64,000 nt of DNA from Cylindrotheca closterium (taxonomy: Eukaryota > Bacillariophyta > Bacillariophyceae > Bacillariales > Bacillariaceae). The translations under genes and the position numbers were made by a program. This document shows positions 31,585-43,342 of this stretch, piece after piece. Within the stretch, counting starts at the first letter, position 1, and the number at the start of each line of letters is the position of its first letter. The notes below the pieces were generated by a model. The model saw nothing but the letters and a program-made list of their open reading frames with translations. It ran no database searches and was not told the DNA's origin. The stretch lies in NCBI GenBank assembly GCA_933822405.4, contig CAKOGP040000001.1, positions 815,083 to 879,082 on the forward strand. Direction: 5' to 3'.

Positions 31585-33523
31585 TTACTTTCCTTGACGG
31601 GTTATCCACTCAGTCACCAGCTTGGCCCCATATCCAGTTGCGACTCCATTATTGAAGTCCCAAACAGGCCCTGCAATGTCAATGTGTGCAAATGGCTTCT
31701 TCTTGTCGACAAAGTTTTGCAAAAATAGACCAGCCGTGATGGCTCCTCCATATCTTCCTCCAATGTTCTTCAAGTCAGCAATCTTACTCTTGAGTTGCTC
31801 GTTGTAACTCTTTTCCATGGGCATTCTCCAGGCCTTTTCTTCCGTGACCTTGGCACAATCTTCTAGTTCCTTTGCCAAGTCATCATTCTCGGTAAAGACA
31901 CCACTCATTCCAGATCCCAAGGCAACCATACAAGCTCCAGTCAAGGTAGAAAGCTCAATAATGGAAGAGCATCCCATCTCCTTGTCGCAGTACACAATGG
32001 CATCGGCCAATGTCAATCGTCCCTCGGCGTCGGTGTTGAGCACCTCAATAGTCTTTCCATTGGAGGCAGTCAAAATGTCACTTGGAACCACACCCTTGCC
32101 ATTGATCATGTTTTCGCAAGCAGCAACGCAAATGTGTACTTCGACGCCTGAAAAGGTTTGAATGGAATGAAACAAGCAAATGCTGAGATGGCATTCATAA
32201 TAAGTGTCATTGAATGCAGGACGCCGAAATTACTCTCTTACCTTCAGGTTTCAATTGCCCAATGGCACGAGCAGCACCAAGAACAGCGGCAGCACCACCA
32301 CAGTCAAACTTCATCAGTTCCATCATGGCTGTTTTGATGTTGTAACCACCAGTGTCAAAGAGCAAACCCTTTCCGACAACTCCAACCTTCTTCTTCACCA
32401 CACCATCTGGAGGAGTGTACGTCAAGTGAATAAATTGAGGTGGCGTTTCGGAAGCACGGGCGACGCCCAAAAAGGCACCCATGCCAAATTCTTCGCATTC
32501 CTTGACGCCCAAGATTTCACATTTGATGGTACCATCACTCTCTTCGGCAATGCGCTTGGCGGTTTCGGCAAGACTCAATGAATTCAAGACATTGTGTGGG
32601 GCATTGACAATGTCCTTGGTCATATGAACACCCTTGGCGAGTTTCTTTCCAGACTCCAAGGCAGCATCGGCTCCATCCGCAGAGGATCCTTCAACGACAA
32701 TTGTTACAGATTCCAAGTCTTCAGCTGGTGTTTCCTTTGACTTTTCGCTGCGGAATCGATTGTCGGCGTACAAGGTCGAGTAGAAGGATGTCGACATGTC
32801 CTTGAGGATATCGGCACTGGAACCAACAGCCTCTGGCAACAAAATCTTGGCCGTCTTGGCCTTCTTTTCCGAATTGCAAGTGGTAGCCAAGGCCTTTCCG
32901 ACAGCAGAGCCAACTCCTTCCAAGAAGTCGTCCTTTTCTTCATCAAGAGTTCCAAGTCCAACAAGAGCAATGCGTTGCGACTTGCCGTCCGCGAAGACAC
33001 GCAAGGTAGGGGTGACAGATCCTGCCGAAGCCCCATTCTTGAAAGCCTTGAAGTTCTCAATCATCAAATTGGAAAGAGCTCCACCCATCTTTTCATCGTA
33101 TGCCTTGGCCTCTCCACTAATCTCGACCGTAGGCTCTTCTTCCTTCTTGTCATCCTCATCCTCGTCGCTTTCTTCCTTCTTTGGAGCAAACACTCCGATG
33201 AGCACCAAATCGGAATCATCCCAGTTGTCTGATAGGCCTGCAACAGAAAGTGAAGCCTCGGAAATCTCGGTCCAACTCATGGTTTTGCATGGCTCATCAA
33301 ACGACCATGTCTCAAAAGTTTGATCCATTTTGCTCATGTTGCGAACTTGACTGGAGCCGCCTCTATATCCAATAGAATTACTATTAGTGGCGGAAACCAG
33401 TGAGAGACTGGTGGCCATCAAATGGTTGGGCACAAAGGCACTAGCATATTGTGATGGTAACGAAGCCACAGCCAGTGTGGTAGCAAAGCTTCTTCCAAGA
33501 CAATTTCTGCTGCAGAACTTCAT
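31585..33523 (-). CDS. Plastid-targeted leucyl aminopeptidase (M17), two exons
   Basis: Exon 1 is complement 32242-33523 and exon 2 is complement 31585-32147. The 94-nt intron has donor GTAAGA, phase 1. The product is 614 residues. The start at 33523 gives a signal peptide, [20 protein letters not shown], ending [12 protein letters not shown], a clear ASAFAP plastid signal. An upstream in-frame extension has no ATG. An N-terminal macro-like domain follows, with an acidic insertion ([14 protein letters not shown]). The catalytic domain has [15 protein letters not shown], where the Lys and Asp contact the metals, the diagnostic [13 protein letters not shown] at 465-471, and ending [10 protein letters not shown] and [11 protein letters not shown]. 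The enzyme is a two-zinc exopeptidase that releases N-terminal hydrophobic residues, here for stromal peptide turnover. Confidence 0.93.
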
Positions 33524-34013
33524 TGCTATACTGTGATAATGACTAGTTCTCGCTAGGAACATACCTACCGGTATGATGTCCGTGGTTCGAAATCTTTTGA
33601 TGTGTTTTTACATTCGTCAGCCGCTTGCAGTCGAAGTTGTCGGACGGAAAGCAGAAGAAAGGAGGTCCGGTGATGAACGTGCTTTGTACTGTAACACGTA
33701 CCATACTGTATGATAGGAGTTTTTTAAGAGTAAAGGAATTGAACCATGTGCACAGGTGATCCAGAGCATAATGGTGCATCTTTACTTGGTAAATCCATTG
33801 TCAATCAAAAGTATACCCTTGCTTCAATGGTGCCATACAGTTCTTAGCAGATGATTGAAACAAGGATATGATTGAAACACTTGATTGAAATGTTGAGAAG
33901 TCCTGAGTGGTACTATTTGAGTTTCATTTCGTGAGGTGGCCGACAAGTTCGACTACTCACGTCAGTAGTGAGAGAACACTGTACCAACACATCGATCACA
34001 ATTCTCAATCCAC
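33524..34013. promoter_or_regulatory. Divergent promoter region, aminopeptidase / beta-propeller protein
   Basis: 490 nt between divergent starts. TACTGTA lies at 33687-33693 and again at 33704-33710, the latter within the dyad CATAC-T-GTATG. An ACCGGTA lies near 33570 and CACGTCA near 33959. No gene was seen. Confidence 0.45.
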
Positions 34014-35180
34014 ATGGTCCAGCTCTGTAGTATGATCCATGACATTACATTCCCGTGGTCGGTTATTCTAGTCTCTTTCACACTGCTGTCGCCTCAGCAA
34101 CATAGTTTCTGTGATGCACTTTCTTCTGCCAGCATCGCTGTGACACCAACTGGAACTTCCAGACCAATCTTGATGCACTCGGATGAAGGTTCGAAGGTCC
34201 ATTTCGACACGGCATGTGTGGCCAATCCTGTGGTTCTTCCTCCCGATGAATATTCAGACGAGTGGCAGTGCTATTATTATGGCAACAATGGAGGCTGGAA
34301 CCTTGGCCACAAATCATTTTTGCCGACCGGATCTGCTGGACTGGCCATTTCTGACGATGGGATTACTTGGACCAAGGTGGCCGGTAATGAGAAGGATGGC
34401 GCTATCTTGTGCCCTTCCGACAGTGGCTGGGATTGCGTTCACGTTGGAGTCAATGAGGTATTTCGGGTCAGCGAGAATGAGATGCACATGTACTATTTCG
34501 GTGCTGACGACAAAGAGGCAAGCATCGGTCCCATGAACATTGTTGGCTTGTTCATGCGCATTGGTCGAGCAAAGTCCACCGACAATGGGCGCACTTGGAA
34601 AAAGGACGAGAATTTTGTATTGGACTGTGATGAGTCGGAAGGATTTTTCGCGTCTTGGCCTCGGATAGTACGATTTGATGATGGACGGCCATGGAAGATG
34701 ACTTACCACAGTTTCAATGGCACCAGATGGCGAGTTTTTGGTGCCGAAAGTACTGATCAAGGTGATACCTGGACTCGAACAGGACTGCTATTGGAGGGCG
34801 GTCAAAAGGAAGAAGATTTTGATTTGAAGGGGATTGGAACAAGAAGTGTCATCCCTCGTGGCGATGATCTGTTGATGATATACGAGGGTGTTTGCGCCAA
34901 CGACAAACATCAATTGGGAGCGGCCATCAATAAAGGATCCAAATCCAATGAGTGGACCAAGCTGAACGATGGTTTGCCCATTTTGAAGTCTGAAGAGGCG
35001 CCTTTCGGGGACTGGTGCTATGGCACTATCGGGACTCCTTTTGCGGTAGACATGCCAGACGGAAGTCTTCGACTGTATTACTGTGGCAAGAAACCAGGGA
35101 TCGAAGAAAAAATGGCAATTGGTGTCATCGAGAGCAAATCCGGTGACTTCATGCCGGGCTCTTGGACTGCTTTGCCATAG
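34014..35180 (+). CDS. Secreted/organellar Asp-box beta-propeller protein (glycosidase-like)
   Basis: 388 residues, single exon. An N-terminal hydrophobic segment (FPWSVILVSFTLLS, residues 13-26) acts as signal peptide. The ASAFAP Phe is not evident, so the secretory route rather than plastid import is more likely. Three Asp-box motifs (S-x-D-x-G-x-T-W) stand at about residues 113, 188 and 246: SDDGITW, STDNGRTW and STDQGDTW. They are spaced as in successive blades of sialidase or five/six-bladed glycosidase propellers. Other blade elements are WQCYYYGNNGG, MHMYYFGADDK and LRLYYCGKKPG. This fits sialidase-like or GH32/GH43-like folds. A catalytic triad cannot be assigned by eye, so enzyme activity and substrate remain open. 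Confidence 0.8.
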   Translation: MVQLCSMIHDITFPWSVILVSFTLLSPQQHSFCDALSSASIAVTPTGTSRPILMHSDEGSKVHFDTACVANPVVLPPDEYSDEWQCYYYGNNGGWNLGHKSFLPTGSAGLAISDDGITWTKVAGNEKDGAILCPSDSGWDCVHVGVNEVFRVSENEMHMYYFGADDKEASIGPMNIVGLFMRIGRAKSTDNGRTWKKDENFVLDCDESEGFFASWPRIVRFDDGRPWKMTYHSFNGTRWRVFGAESTDQGDTWTRTGLLLEGGQKEEDFDLKGIGTRSVIPRGDDLLMIYEGVCANDKHQLGAAINKGSKSNEWTKLNDGLPILKSEEAPFGDWCYGTIGTPFAVDMPDGSLRLYYCGKKPGIEEKMAIGVIESKSGDFMPGSWTALP

Positions 35181-35336
35181 ATTATATTGCTACAATTTCG
35201 CAGCAAGAAAACTGTGCTCAATAGTGAAACATTTTTTGTTACAAATCCTAAATTTGGTAGTATTTGGTAGTATTTGGTAGCGTGGTGGTGCAATCTATTG
35301 CTGTTCAGCCAGGCAACGTCCAAAAGTCATCTGATT

Positions 35337-36032
35337 TTACTCCATTTCTTCTTCGTCGCTACTGTCGTCATCACCAAGGAGGCTTGGGCTCGCTTGCAAA
35401 TCAACCATTGCTTCTTCGTTATCATGTGGATCCGTCAGTAATAATTGTTGTGTGTCTGTGAACTCCTGCGAGGCTCCAGTGTCTAGCGTATATTCCTTTG
35501 ACGCTGTCTTCCACCAATCATCGTCACATTGATTCAATCTTTTAGGAGGAGAAAAAGTGTGAGTTGTGCTTCATCAATTTTCCATTCAACTTCCTTTTCC
35601 AAACACGCTGACTGCATCTTACTTTTGACATAACAATTTGACTGATTCCACAGTTTGCGCCAATTGTGGATTGACCTTGCGAAAGGAGCCCCCATGTCCA
35701 CCAACAAGAGACATCGGCATTCGACATCCTTCTACAGGACACACACAAGCATTGGTGGAATATTGATCAATGCAAGACACACAGAATGAGTGGCCACAAG
35801 AGCTTAACGTAGTTGGTTGGTCAAATAACTGCAACAACATAGGTGGATCGTGTGAGAATGAATCAATCGTGACGATTGGCATCATCTTTCAGCAAAACCA
35901 GGGTATGTAGCGTACCTCGTCACAAAGTGGGCACTTTAGCAGGTTCAAAAGCCTCTTTAACGAGCTTTTCATGCCATTTGTGGCCTTGTTGTCTCCAAGA
36001 TCGAGTGCGGATTCTACTTTGCAGGTCTCCAT
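35337..36032 (-). CDS. Small RING-finger protein, three exons
   Basis: Exons are complement 35916-36032, 35623-35828 and 35337-35538. The introns are 87 and 84 nt (donors GTACGC, phase 0; GTAAGA, phase 2). The product is 174 residues. The RING is assembled only by splicing: exon 1 ends LLKCPLCDE and exon 2 continues LFDQPTTLSSCGHSFCVSC, then CVCPVEGC. This gives Cys-x2-Cys, Cys-x-His-x2-Cys-x2-Cys and a final Cys pair, with an extra residue in the last knuckle. The helix VNPQLAQTVESVKLLCQK follows, as in BARD1/RAD18-type N-terminal RINGs. Exon 3 is acidic and ends DDDSSDEEEME. It is probably an E3 ubiquitin ligase or subunit. The target is unknown. Confidence 0.85.
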
Positions 36033-36250
36033 TGTCGTTGTGTAATAATAGTTTTGCGGTGGATGAGAATGTAAAATACCCGGATTTATATTCGATGGCG
36101 CGAAGTTTCAGCTGACGAGAATATTCAAAAAATGCAACTGGAGAAAAGAAAAAATGGCACCGGTAGTCATCATCAACAAGGAGAAAGATGATCTAAATGA
36201 TAGATTTCAAAATACATAGCTACTAGAGTACAACTCTCCCAAATTGGGTG

Positions 36251-39200
36251 CTATTCGTTTTCCTGCCGACTTGACCCTTCACTTCGATCCATTGGCCACG
36301 ATGGTCGTCCAACCACCATTTGCCGTTGGTTTGCCCCGGAAATATCCTTGGCGGAACGCATTGCTCTTTCTCGAGCTTTTCGTCGCGGTGATGCAATGTC
36401 AGGAGATTTACTGTTGGTACGAGCCAACTTTTGGGATCTGTCCGTATCGGCATCAGTGGCATCCGCTTCCTCTGCCTTTCTCTTGTTCATATTGTGCAAA
36501 TATGCATCCGTCTGCTTCAGCCGCTTCAGCAAGTGTTTGGCAATGACTAGACCGGAAGATTTGCATAAATAGTCATTGAATTTGATACATTCTCCAGCTT
36601 GGAGACAGGCTGGACATCCGCCACTGTAACCATGATCGTGAGAGCAAGACGAGCAGGATTCCATGAGATTGATGGCTGATTCAATCAACCCGTTTTCAAC
36701 AAAGACAGACTTCCAAAGCTGCGCACAAATCCCCGATCCCCCAGCTCGGGCATCAAATATACATAGTCTCGTAGGCTGGTAAACCGAGTGGTCACATTGG
36801 ACATCCGACATGACCGAAGGAACAAATAATGGGGCCACCGCCAGGATGGCATGCGAGAGTGCATGAATGCCGTACCCAAAATTGTCTCCTGAGAACATCG
36901 GGCCTAGCACATTTGGATCGCAATCAATCCAAAAGCCAAAGCTATCAAATTCCATATCTGGCAATGACAATTCGGAGCGCGATAGCTCTTCTCTTGTGAC
37001 GAGAGAAAGCTTCTTGTATCCATGGACATTGCGTTTGATGTTGACGACGCCGCAACCGGCAAAGGAACTGGAACTCGGGTCATCAGAGTAGAGTGTTGAT
37101 ACATCTTCGACAGGACTCTTCTTCTGGGAAGGATCTGATGGATTGTAAAGGTCCACTCGTTCAATCTGCTTTACCACAGTAATCTTCAAGTTGCTCAGCG
37201 GGCGAGTAAAGTAGCGATGAGTACTTGGCTTGGCAAAAGCACCTAGTTTGAGAGTTCCGCGGAAGCCTTGCCCGAATGGCGGAGGTCGAGTCATGGATAC
37301 CATCTTGTACCTTCTTCCACGATGCATGATAATGGCACCAGGAAATGCATGATAGAAGACTCTGGAGTATGGAATCGTATCCATCACAGCAGCCTCACTA
37401 CAGATTTGATCCATTCTACCGCCTAAGGATATTGAAGCAAACGTTGACATGGTGAGGAATAGGGCTGATTCAGCACAGTCAAATGGAATCTCCACGTACC
37501 TTGCATAGGGTGAGACATATCCACAATGTCATAGTTGACACTTTCCATGGAACGAATGGATACTTGCATCCATGGATTCTTTATTGATGGGTGTGCCTTG
37601 TAAATAACAGCGCTTCCTTCCTTGGTTCGCACTCCAACAGTTTCTTTTTCCACGGCACCTTGTACTTGTAGCGTTTCCAAGGCCTCCTGGTAGATATCTT
37701 CTGATCCAAAAAGGTCATAGTCACAGAGTAAGTCTTTTTCCTTGAGTTCATCTGGATCTTGAGTCGATTGTAGAGTCAAGACATTGGCGTGTCCAGTCAG
37801 TGGAAACTCTTGTCCGGCACATAAAAGGTGCCCCTGGACAAGACCTGGATAAATGGGCATGGATAGGGGAGCCGTTAACCCCCGAGTTAGCAGACTAGAT
37901 GGGTGTCGCCATAAATGTTGATCGACAGGACCGTTGAAGCAGATGCAAATCGCCAGTGACGGTTTGGAACTTGCCGCGGCACCCCTCCCAGCCCTCCCAG
38001 CCTGCTGAAGAAGAGAGGCATGAGTGCTGGGAAACCCACAGTGTAAAGTCAAGTCAACTCCTCCGATATCCACACCCAGTTCCAAGGCAGATGTACCGAC
38101 AACTCCCAGTAGCTCGTTCTGAAACAACTTTTGCTCAATTTGACGCCGTTCTAGTTTTGTGTAGCCACCGCGGTACGATTCCACCTTGGATATGAATTTT
38201 GCTGTTTCGGGTGACTGCTTCAACGCCGCCAATGTGCGTTCGTACACCCATTCTACCAAGCCCCTTGTTTTGCAAAAGGCAATGGTTCGAATACCTCTGG
38301 TGACTGCTCTGGCAAGCAGCAATGCAGTTTCATCTGCGGAGTGCCGGCGTCGAATGAATTGCTTTTGTGGCAACTGTGCATTTTTTGCATTTTGTCGATC
38401 TTCTAGCGTTTGAGACAGATCCACAGGCCCGAATACGTTTGGAGCATTCATCGTTTCGGGTGGTTTCTTTGACTTCTTCTTCTTATTTTTCGGTAGCTTC
38501 ACCATGCCCATGTTCTTGCCGTTCGTATCCAACAAGGGAGGATTCCAAACCCAAAAGTGTTTGGCAGCTCGCGGTGAACCATCTTGTGTCACAATGGAAA
38601 CCTTTTTGCTTTGTGGAATACAGCAAAGTAGTCGAAAATGGTGCTCTGGATGTGCCAAGGTAGCGGAGCAGGCGAGAAAAACGACGACAGCGTCCTTGTT
38701 CTCGGAATGCAAGCAAGCAACTCGATACAATCTAGCCAAAATCATTGCCACATGGGCACCAAACACACCTTCGTACATGTGGGCCTCGTCGATCACAACA
38801 TATTTCAAAGATTCAAAGATTGCTTTGTACATGTGTTTCCATTGAGGCAAGATGGAAGCATGGAGCGTATCTGGATTAGTCAGAATAATGTGCGCCGAAT
38901 CGGCAACGTCGGCTCGTTGCGAATGTGGAGTGTCTCCGTCCAGGGTAGCCACATTAATCTTGTCGTCCAGTTTGTGTTCTACCAGCCATGCTTGAAGCTT
39001 TACAATTTGATCTTGCGCTAAAGCTTTGGTCGGAAACAGCAGCATAGAACGATGTCCTTCTATAGCTGCTTGCAACACCGGCATTAAGAAACAGATGGAT
39101 TTTCCAGAGCCAGTTCCCGTGCACACTAGGGTAGGTGTAGATTGCAAGGCAGATCGAATAGCTATTTCTTGATGTCGATAGAGACGGCGCTTTCCAAGCA

Positions 39201-39945
39201 AGGCTGATAGCAAGGTCGGGTGCAACTTTTTGGTCCACGGAATATCATCCATATTGCCCACATAGTCTGCGGATTGGGCAGGATGACTTCCCGCATAAGA
39301 TATTTGGCGTGGCAAAATGCAACTTGGGATGAGGGATTCAACATCCCTTTCTTTTGGGGGTTTTGATGTGAGGCCAAGAACTTGATCCAGAGCATTCAAG
39401 CCTTCTCGTTCGATTTCCAAGACTGGTTCGTCACCGTGATTTGGATCATCTTCTGTGGGGAGAGACCAATCTTTTTTGGCTGATTGGCCAACCTCTGGTT
39501 CATTATCAGCATCTTCTTCTCCTTCTATTGTTGGCTCGATTCCATTCTTGGCCAATTTGTTCGCAGCCTTCAATTTCTTTCTTAATTCTGCAAGCCTTCG
39601 CTTTGCTGCTGTTTTTGTACTCCCGGTCAGCCGCTTGTCGCTTCCATCTGGACTAGGGAACCCAATCTGGAAATCTGTTTTCGCAGTCTCTGTTTTCCCT
39701 TGAGACCATTGCTCTTCAAACTCTTTTTCTCGCTCCTTGCTTAAATTGAGTGGGAAGGCCTGAAGAATGTTAAAATTCAAGAGGTGTTGCACATGGGCGA
39801 ACGGAATTTGTTTTGTTGCTGGCAACGTTGAGTGAAGCTTGTCGACTCCAATCGCACTTTGACCTGTAGCCTTTGTCAAGAACTGAAGAATAGGATCCAG
39901 TAGTTTTAGCGATCGCACAATGGGATCGTCATCCTTTGAACTCAT
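36251..39945 (-). CDS. HRQ1: HRQ1-type (RecQ4-like) DNA helicase, two exons
   Basis: Exon 1 is complement 37500-39945 and exon 2 is complement 36251-37422. The 77-nt intron has donor GTACGT, phase 1. The product is 1205 residues. Superfamily-2 helicase motifs are complete: the Q/Ia region LYRHQEIAIRSAL, Walker A CTGTGSGKS (about residue 278), LLFPTKALAQDQ, Walker B VVIDEAHMYEGVFGAHVAM (about 385), ACSATLAHP, RTIAFCKTRGLVEWVYERTL, GTSALELGVDIGGVDLTLHCG and QQAGRAGRG. The C-terminal third is the DUF1998-type region, with IFDARAGGSGICAQL and a four-Cys site CSSCSHDHGYSGGCPAC. A disordered Arg/Lys tail ends the protein. HRQ1 is a 3'-5' helicase acting in interstrand-crosslink repair and telomere maintenance in the nucleus. 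Confidence 0.93.
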
Positions 39946-40175
39946 GTGGTATTTGCTGCTATTGTGATCATCATTCTACATCATTATCTTATCTTTCCCG
40001 CCGAGATCCGATTCGACTCAATCGAATTGAAACTGTCTTTTTGAATATATTGAATGTTCCTGCGTACCGGTACTCAGCCAGATTTTGTTTGGAAGAAAGG
40101 ATCATGAAAGCAATTACTATTTTAAAAATGTATTGTGTATACAAGGGTAACCTATTATTTCGAAATGATAAGATG

Positions 40176-41005
40176 CTAAAGGGACTGATGCACCTGTTCT
40201 AGATACTTTGTCGCCAAAACTTGTCTCTTTTTGCAAATAGCAATCATTTTGGGTTTTGGCCTGTTGTGTTTGCAGCCATTTTCTTCAAGCAGTTTCAGGA
40301 CGTCTAATTGACCAGTGAGTGCCGCCAAGTCTATCGCAGTTCTACCGCTTGAGTCAACAGCGTTCTTATCCGTTGCATTGGGAGACTCGTGAATCATTCC
40401 TTTGATAACTTCTAAATCTCCATACTTGACTGAGCAATGCAGAAGGAAGTTTTCTTCGTCTTCGTCGGACAAAATTGCATCAGGGAAGATGGGTTTTCCG
40501 TCATGGGATGAGTTGGATATCGGTGACAACGGCCTTGACAAAATTTCTCGAATTTTCGGTCTCCTCTCATCGTACCATGGAATGACGTTGGAAGGAGTTT
40601 CGCCTTCGTCATCTACCGCATGAATATTAGCACCATTCTCCAAAACCACCTTAACTATATCCAAACTACCCGTATAACATGCCCAATGCAATGGTGTCCA
40701 CAGATGAGCGTCTTTAGCATGAATGTCAGCTCCACTTTGGAGAAGCACCTTGACTATCTCCAAATGGCCCGTTTCACATGCCCGGTGCAATGGTATCCAT
40801 ACACATTCGTCTGTGTCGTGAACTTTAGCATCTTGTTGGAGAAGCCACTTGACTACCTCCAAGTGACCGTTTTCACATGCACCATATAATCGTGCCGGTC
40901 CATTGGCACGGACGTCGGCACCTTTCTCGACAAGTAACTTGGCTACCTCCAAATGACCGTAACCACATGCCAAATCCAATACTGTCGTTCGAAGCCATCT
41001 GTGTT
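40176..41005 (-). CDS. Ankyrin-repeat protein (5' part lost in gap)
   Basis: The frame is open from the gap edge to TAG 40200-40198 at the latest; the terminal residues read LATKYLEQVHQSL, near 40176-40200. About 275 residues are visible. Consecutive ankyrin repeats show the signature G-H-L-E-V-x-L-L: LDLACGYGHLEVAKLLVEKG, LYGACENGHLEVVKWLLQQ, HRACETGHLEIVKVLLQSG and HWACYTGSLDIVKVVLENG. After an acidic spacer with Asp/Glu come a fifth and sixth (HCSVKYGDLEVIKGMI, IDLAALTGQLDVLKLLEENG). Ankyrin arrays bind proteins. Nothing indicates an enzymatic part, but the N-terminus is missing. Repetitive DNA of this type is a likely cause of the assembly gap. Confidence 0.85.
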
Positions 41006-41852
41006 NNNNNNNNNNNNNNNNNNNNNNNNNNNNNNNNNNNNNNNNNNNNNNNNNNNNNNNNNNNNNNNNNNNNNNNNNNNNNNNNNNNNNNNNNNNNNNN
41101 NNNNNNNNNNNNNNNNNNNNNNNNNNNNNNNNNNNNNNNNNNNNNNNNNNNNNNNNNNNNNNNNNNNNNNNNNNNNNNNNNNNNNNNNNNNNNNNNNNNN
41201 NNNNNNNNNNNNNNNNNNNNNNNNNNNNNNNNNNNNNNNNNNNNNNNNNNNNNNNNNNNNNNNNNNNNNNNNNNNNNNNNNNNNNNNNNNNNNNNNNNNN
41301 NNNNNNNNNNNNNNNNNNNNNNNNNNNNNNNNNNNNNNNNNNNNNNNNNNNNNNNNNNNNNNNNNNNNNNNNNNNNNNNNNNNNNNNNNNNNNNNNNNNN
41401 NNNNNNNNNNNNNNNNNNNNNNNNNNNNNNNNNNNNNNNNNNNNNNNNNNNNNNNNNNNNNNNNNNNNNNNNNNNNNNNNNNNNNNNNNNNNNNNNNNNN
41501 NNNNNNNNNNNNNNNNNNNNNNNNNNNNNNNNNNNNNNNNNNNNNNNNNNNNNNNNNNNNNNNNNNNNNNNNNNNNNNNNNNNNNNNNNNNNNNNNNNNN
41601 NNNNNNNNNNNNNNNNNNNNNNNNNNNNNNNNNNNNNNNNNNNNNNNNNNNNNNNNNNNNNNNNNNNNNNNNNNNNNNNNNNNNNNNNNNNNNNNNNNNN
41701 NNNNNNNNNNNNNNNNNNNNNNNNNNNNNNNNNNNNNNNNNNNNNNNNNNNNNNNNNNNNNNNNNNNNNNNNNNNNNNNNNNNNNNNNNNNNNNNNNNNN
41801 NNNNNNNNNNNNNNNNNNNNNNNNNNNNNNNNNNNNNNNNNNNNNNNNNNNN
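41006..41852. other. Assembly gap (847 N)
   Basis: A run of N. It removes the start of the ankyrin gene and most of its promoter, and lies only 62 nt upstream of the aquaporin ATG. Confidence 1.
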
Positions 41853-41914
41853 CGACCGCCTGTTGGCTGCAAGAAAGGTTTCGAACATCCTGCACAGAAA
41901 CAAAAAGCTGCACC

Positions 41915-43120
41915 ATGAACCTTGCCACAACCACTTCCAGAACTCTGCAATTGTTCTTGTTTGCTCTTATTTTGGCGTCGTTCAATAGTCCACAGGCATC
42001 GGCCAAAGCATTCAGTCCAAGTCAGTATCATAATTTCGGTCTGATACATCATCCAAGACTTCATATCAAATCGAACCCATCACTGATTGCCATGACCAAC
42101 GAATCTGGCGACAATTATGATACTGCCCCCCAAGCATTGTCTGTGCGTGGAGGAGATCAAGATGTGCCCTCCAAGAAGGGAAAGAGTCTCATCCGCGAAA
42201 TGGTGGCCGAGTAAGTGCTCCAGAGTGACTATCGAGTGAAAAATATCGCCGAGTCATTGGCCTAATTTATCGTTGTATTGGACTCGATATTCGATAGAAT
42301 GATTGGAACTTTCATCATGGTACAAATCGGCACAGCTTCAGTCATGTCTGCAGTCTTTACGAATTCACTGGATCTATTCTCCATTGCCTCAACTTGGATC
42401 ATTGGAGTGTCAATTGCCATTTCGACAACAGCTGATGTTTCTGGTGCACATTTGAATCCAGCAATTTCCATTGCCTTCGCACTTTTGAGACCATCCGCCC
42501 AATTCGGTTGGGCAAAAGTCATTCCTTACGCTATTGCACAAGTTGCGGGTGCTGTCCTTGCCGGTGGGGTCAATCTGGCAATCTACGGCACTACAATTGC
42601 TGCCTATGAAAAGGCCAACAATATCGTTCGAGCCGCTGCTTCGGGTGTCGCATCTGCAAAATGCTTTGGAGAATATTACATGTAAGCCGAAATTGGATAG
42701 GTCTGCTACAGTAGTATTTTGCATTGGTGGATGTCATGGCTCACTTTCTACTTCACTTCACTTCACAGGGACCCGGTCAGTTCATCGGTTGCATTCCTAG
42801 CGGAAGCCTTTGGAACTGCAGTCTTGTCGTTTGTCGTCTTTTCCTTGACCAACAAGAAGAACTCAACGGCTAAGGATGGATACATTCCACTTTTGATTGG
42901 TGCTACCGTCGGCTCCTTGATTGCAACTCTGGCACCATTGACACAAGCTGGTTTCAATCCAGCACGAGACTTTGGACCACGAATCGTCGCATTCCTAGCT
43001 GGTTGGAAGACTGTGGCCTTTCAAGGTTGGTGGGTCTATGTATTTGGTCCAATCGTCGGTGCAATCGTTGGTGCAACTCTTGCAGACAAGGTTCTTCACG
43101 TCGACGATAATGCTGTTTAG
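41915..43120 (+). CDS. Plastid-targeted aquaporin (MIP family), three exons
   Basis: Exons are 41915-42210, 42298-42681 and 42769-43120. Both introns are 87 nt (donors GTAAGT, GTAAGC), phase 2. The product is 343 residues. The N-terminus TLQLFLFALILASFNSPQAS followed by AKA-FSPSQ is a signal peptide with Phe at +1, then a ~70-residue transit-like stretch. The channel begins at about residue 97 (REMVAEMIGTFIMVQIGTAS). The two pore motifs are intact: HLNPAISIAF (Asn152) and AGFNPARDFGPR (Asn290). Six membrane helices are expected, ending IVGAIVGATLADKVL. MIP channels conduct water and sometimes glycerol, urea, CO2 or H2O2. Selectivity is not decidable from sequence by eye. Plastid-envelope aquaporins are known in diatoms, so the location is plausible. 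Confidence 0.93.
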
Positions 43121-43342
43121 ACAGAATGAACATTCGTTAGACTAGAACAAAGTTATAAGAAATAATGCATGTTCAATGACGAATGAGTACACCCGCTATA
43201 AACACGATGGTATCCTTCTTTGTGCTCCATGTTGTGAATACAAGTAGCGCATTTTCGATACATAACATCAACTATTAATATTATTACATCCAATAGTGCT
43301 TTTAACATTGACAGACACACAGCGGCAGTTCTCGACTGACTT

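Noticed and set aside
40873..42214. Long frames on both strands crossing 41006-41852
   Set aside because: Same artefact of the 847-N gap, apart from the real ankyrin and aquaporin coding ends.
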